Source of the DNA: Undibacterium cyanobacteriorum
Lineage (GTDB): Bacteria; Pseudomonadota; Gammaproteobacteria; Burkholderiales; Burkholderiaceae_D
Assembly (NCBI RefSeq): GCF_031326225.1
Contig: NZ_CP133720.1
Location: forward strand, 434,001 to 498,000
DNA length: 64,000 nucleotides
Direction: 5' to 3'
Shown here: piece by piece, positions 62,992-64,000 of the stretch
Layout: every line of letters begins with the position of its first letter
Position numbering within the stretch: position 1 is the stretch's first letter
Position numbers and translations under genes: made by a program
Notes under the pieces: model-generated
Told to the model about the DNA's origin: nothing
The model's database searches: none
What the model saw: the letters and a program-made list of their open reading frames with translations, nothing else

Positions 62992-64000
62992 ATGAAGGTT
63001 CTGCACTTTTACCGAACTTACTACCCCGACACGTTTGGCGGGGTTGAACAAGTCATTCGTCAAATGGTGGCGGGGTCTGCGCGCCTTGGCATGGATGCAG
63101 AGGTTCTGACGCTAACGCGTGATGTCAACAATCTAGAGATCGAGTACGAAGGCCGTCCAATTCATCGCGCGCCGCTCAACTTCGAGATCGCTTCGACGGG
63201 CTTTTCTTTGGCAGCACTGTCTCGCTTCAAAGAGCTCGCCCAGCAAGCCGACGTCATTCATTATCATTTCCCATGGCCATTTATGGATATGGCGCATTTC
63301 TTGTGCGGCGTAAAGAAACCCAGCGTCGTCACCTATCACTCTGATATCGTGCGCCAGAAGCATTTACTGAAGCTGTATCAGCCTCTGCAGAACGCTTTCT
63401 TAAATAGCGTTGATAAGATTATCGCGACCTCGCCAAACTATCTGGCAACCAGCCCTACTTTGGAAAAGTTTAAAGATAAAACCGAGATCATCACCTATGG
63501 CTTGGAGCGGGGGATTTATCCTCAAGCAAATGCAGATGATCTCGAAAAATGGCGTACTCGCTTTCCGCAGCCATTCTTCCTGTTCGTTGGTATGCTGCGC
63601 TACTACAAAGGCTTGCATGTCTTACTTGATGCGGTGGCGGGTACCGATATTCCGGTGGTGATTTTAGGTGATGGCCCAGTTGAACAAGAATTGGTGGCGC
63701 AAGCACAGCGTTTGCAATTGAAAAACGTACACTTTCTGGGCGCACTTCCAGAAGCAGATAAAGTCGCTTTGCTAAATCTGTGTTTTGCCCTAGCTTTCCC
63801 CTCGCATTTGCGATCTGAAGCTTTCGGTATTACCTTGTTAGAAGCAGCGATGTTTGGGAAACCAATGATTTCCTGTGAGATCGGAACAGGAACTTCCTAT
63901 GTAAATCTGCATCAGTATACGGGCTTAGTGGTGCCGCCAAATCAACCCGAGGCATTCCGTGATGCTATGCAAACCTTACTCGACAATCCGGGGCTAGCGC
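62992..64000 (+). CDS. GT4-family glycosyltransferase, cut by window end
   Basis: At least 336 residues, open to the window edge. Starts MKVLHFYRTYYPDTFGGVEQV, with PWPFMDMAHFL, VVTYHSDIVRQKHLLKLY, FLFVGMLRYYKGLHVLLDAV and the E-x7-E motif in SEAFGITLLEAAMFGKP. The last region shows a typical GT-B C-terminal domain. It starts nine bases after the preceding stop, so it belongs to the same operon. Confidence 0.9.
   Translation, partial: MKVLHFYRTYYPDTFGGVEQVIRQMVAGSARLGMDAEVLTLTRDVNNLEIEYEGRPIHRAPLNFEIASTGFSLAALSRFKELAQQADVIHYHFPWPFMDMAHFLCGVKKPSVVTYHSDIVRQKHLLKLYQPLQNAFLNSVDKIIATSPNYLATSPTLEKFKDKTEIITYGLERGIYPQANADDLEKWRTRFPQPFFLFVGMLRYYKGLHVLLDAVAGTDIPVVILGDGPVEQELVAQAQRLQLKNVHFLGALPEADKVALLNLCFALAFPSHLRSEAFGITLLEAAMFGKPMISCEIGTGTSYVNLHQYTGLVVPPNQPEAFRDAMQTLLDNPGLA

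Noticed and set aside
1..64000. CRISPR arrays, tRNA or rRNA genes, insertion sequences
   Set aside because: No regularly spaced repeats with spacers, no cloverleaf-type sequences and no transposase genes were found by reading the window.

Overview
The window looks like a chromosomal segment of a betaproteobacterium of the order Burkholderiales, most likely an Oxalobacteraceae member of the Undibacterium/Herminiimonas kind. This is inferred from base composition near 50 percent GC, the metX-metW pair, a Coq7-type ubiquinone hydroxylase, a Burkholderiales-style trimeric porin, a DUF2721 protein, and many TonB-dependent receptors. No database search was possible. I see no rRNA, tRNA, CRISPR array, insertion sequence or prophage.

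Layout. (1) 1-12405: a plus-strand block with two TldE/PmbA-like genes flanking a TldD-like gene that carries a Tat signal. It is followed by a tightly packed operon of DUF4159 protein, MoxR AAA+ ATPase, DUF58 protein, BatA-like membrane protein, DUF4175-like membrane protein and a large membrane-anchored protein. This is the best candidate for a little-described system. (2) 12406-18464: a structured leader in front of a small secreted zinc peptidase, a Sel1-like membrane protein, an exported amidohydrolase and a GAF-MshEN-GspE ATPase. (3) 18642-24773: a secreted thioredoxin-fold protein, a TonB-dependent receptor, a TPR membrane protein and a cupin_8 protein. (4) 25074-30565: three tandem MshA-like prepilins, a methyl-accepting chemotaxis protein, an unknown protein and a PpiC-type lipoprotein isomerase. 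(5) 30727-35020: a 5'-nucleotidase lipoprotein and a TonB-dependent receptor, with a PhoB-box-like site upstream of the receptor. (6) 35453-41261: a DEAD-box helicase with two DbpA-type RNA-binding domains, and a DUF1501/DUF1800 pair.

(7) 41644-54342: mainly housekeeping and envelope genes: TonB-like protein, two small membrane proteins, a DnaQ-fold exonuclease, uvrD (apparently leaderless), coq7, a major porin, a CBM9/DUF5916 outer-membrane protein, metX-metW and an M48 peptidase. (8) 54483-64000: xth, then a surface-polysaccharide cluster (small protein, 1006-residue double glycosyltransferase, gmd, rmd, two GT4 transferases, the last cut by the window edge) with pyrE embedded in it. gmd plus rmd point to GDP-D-rhamnose as the donor sugar. 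A perfect CRP-type palindrome lies in front of gmd.

Most genes are in short same-strand runs separated by clear hairpin terminators. Regulatory signals that stand out are five 11-bp tandem repeats before the Tat-TldD gene, mutually exclusive stems around the ribosome-binding site of the small zinc peptidase, a Pho-box-like site, the CRP-like site, and an exact leaderless promoter for uvrD.
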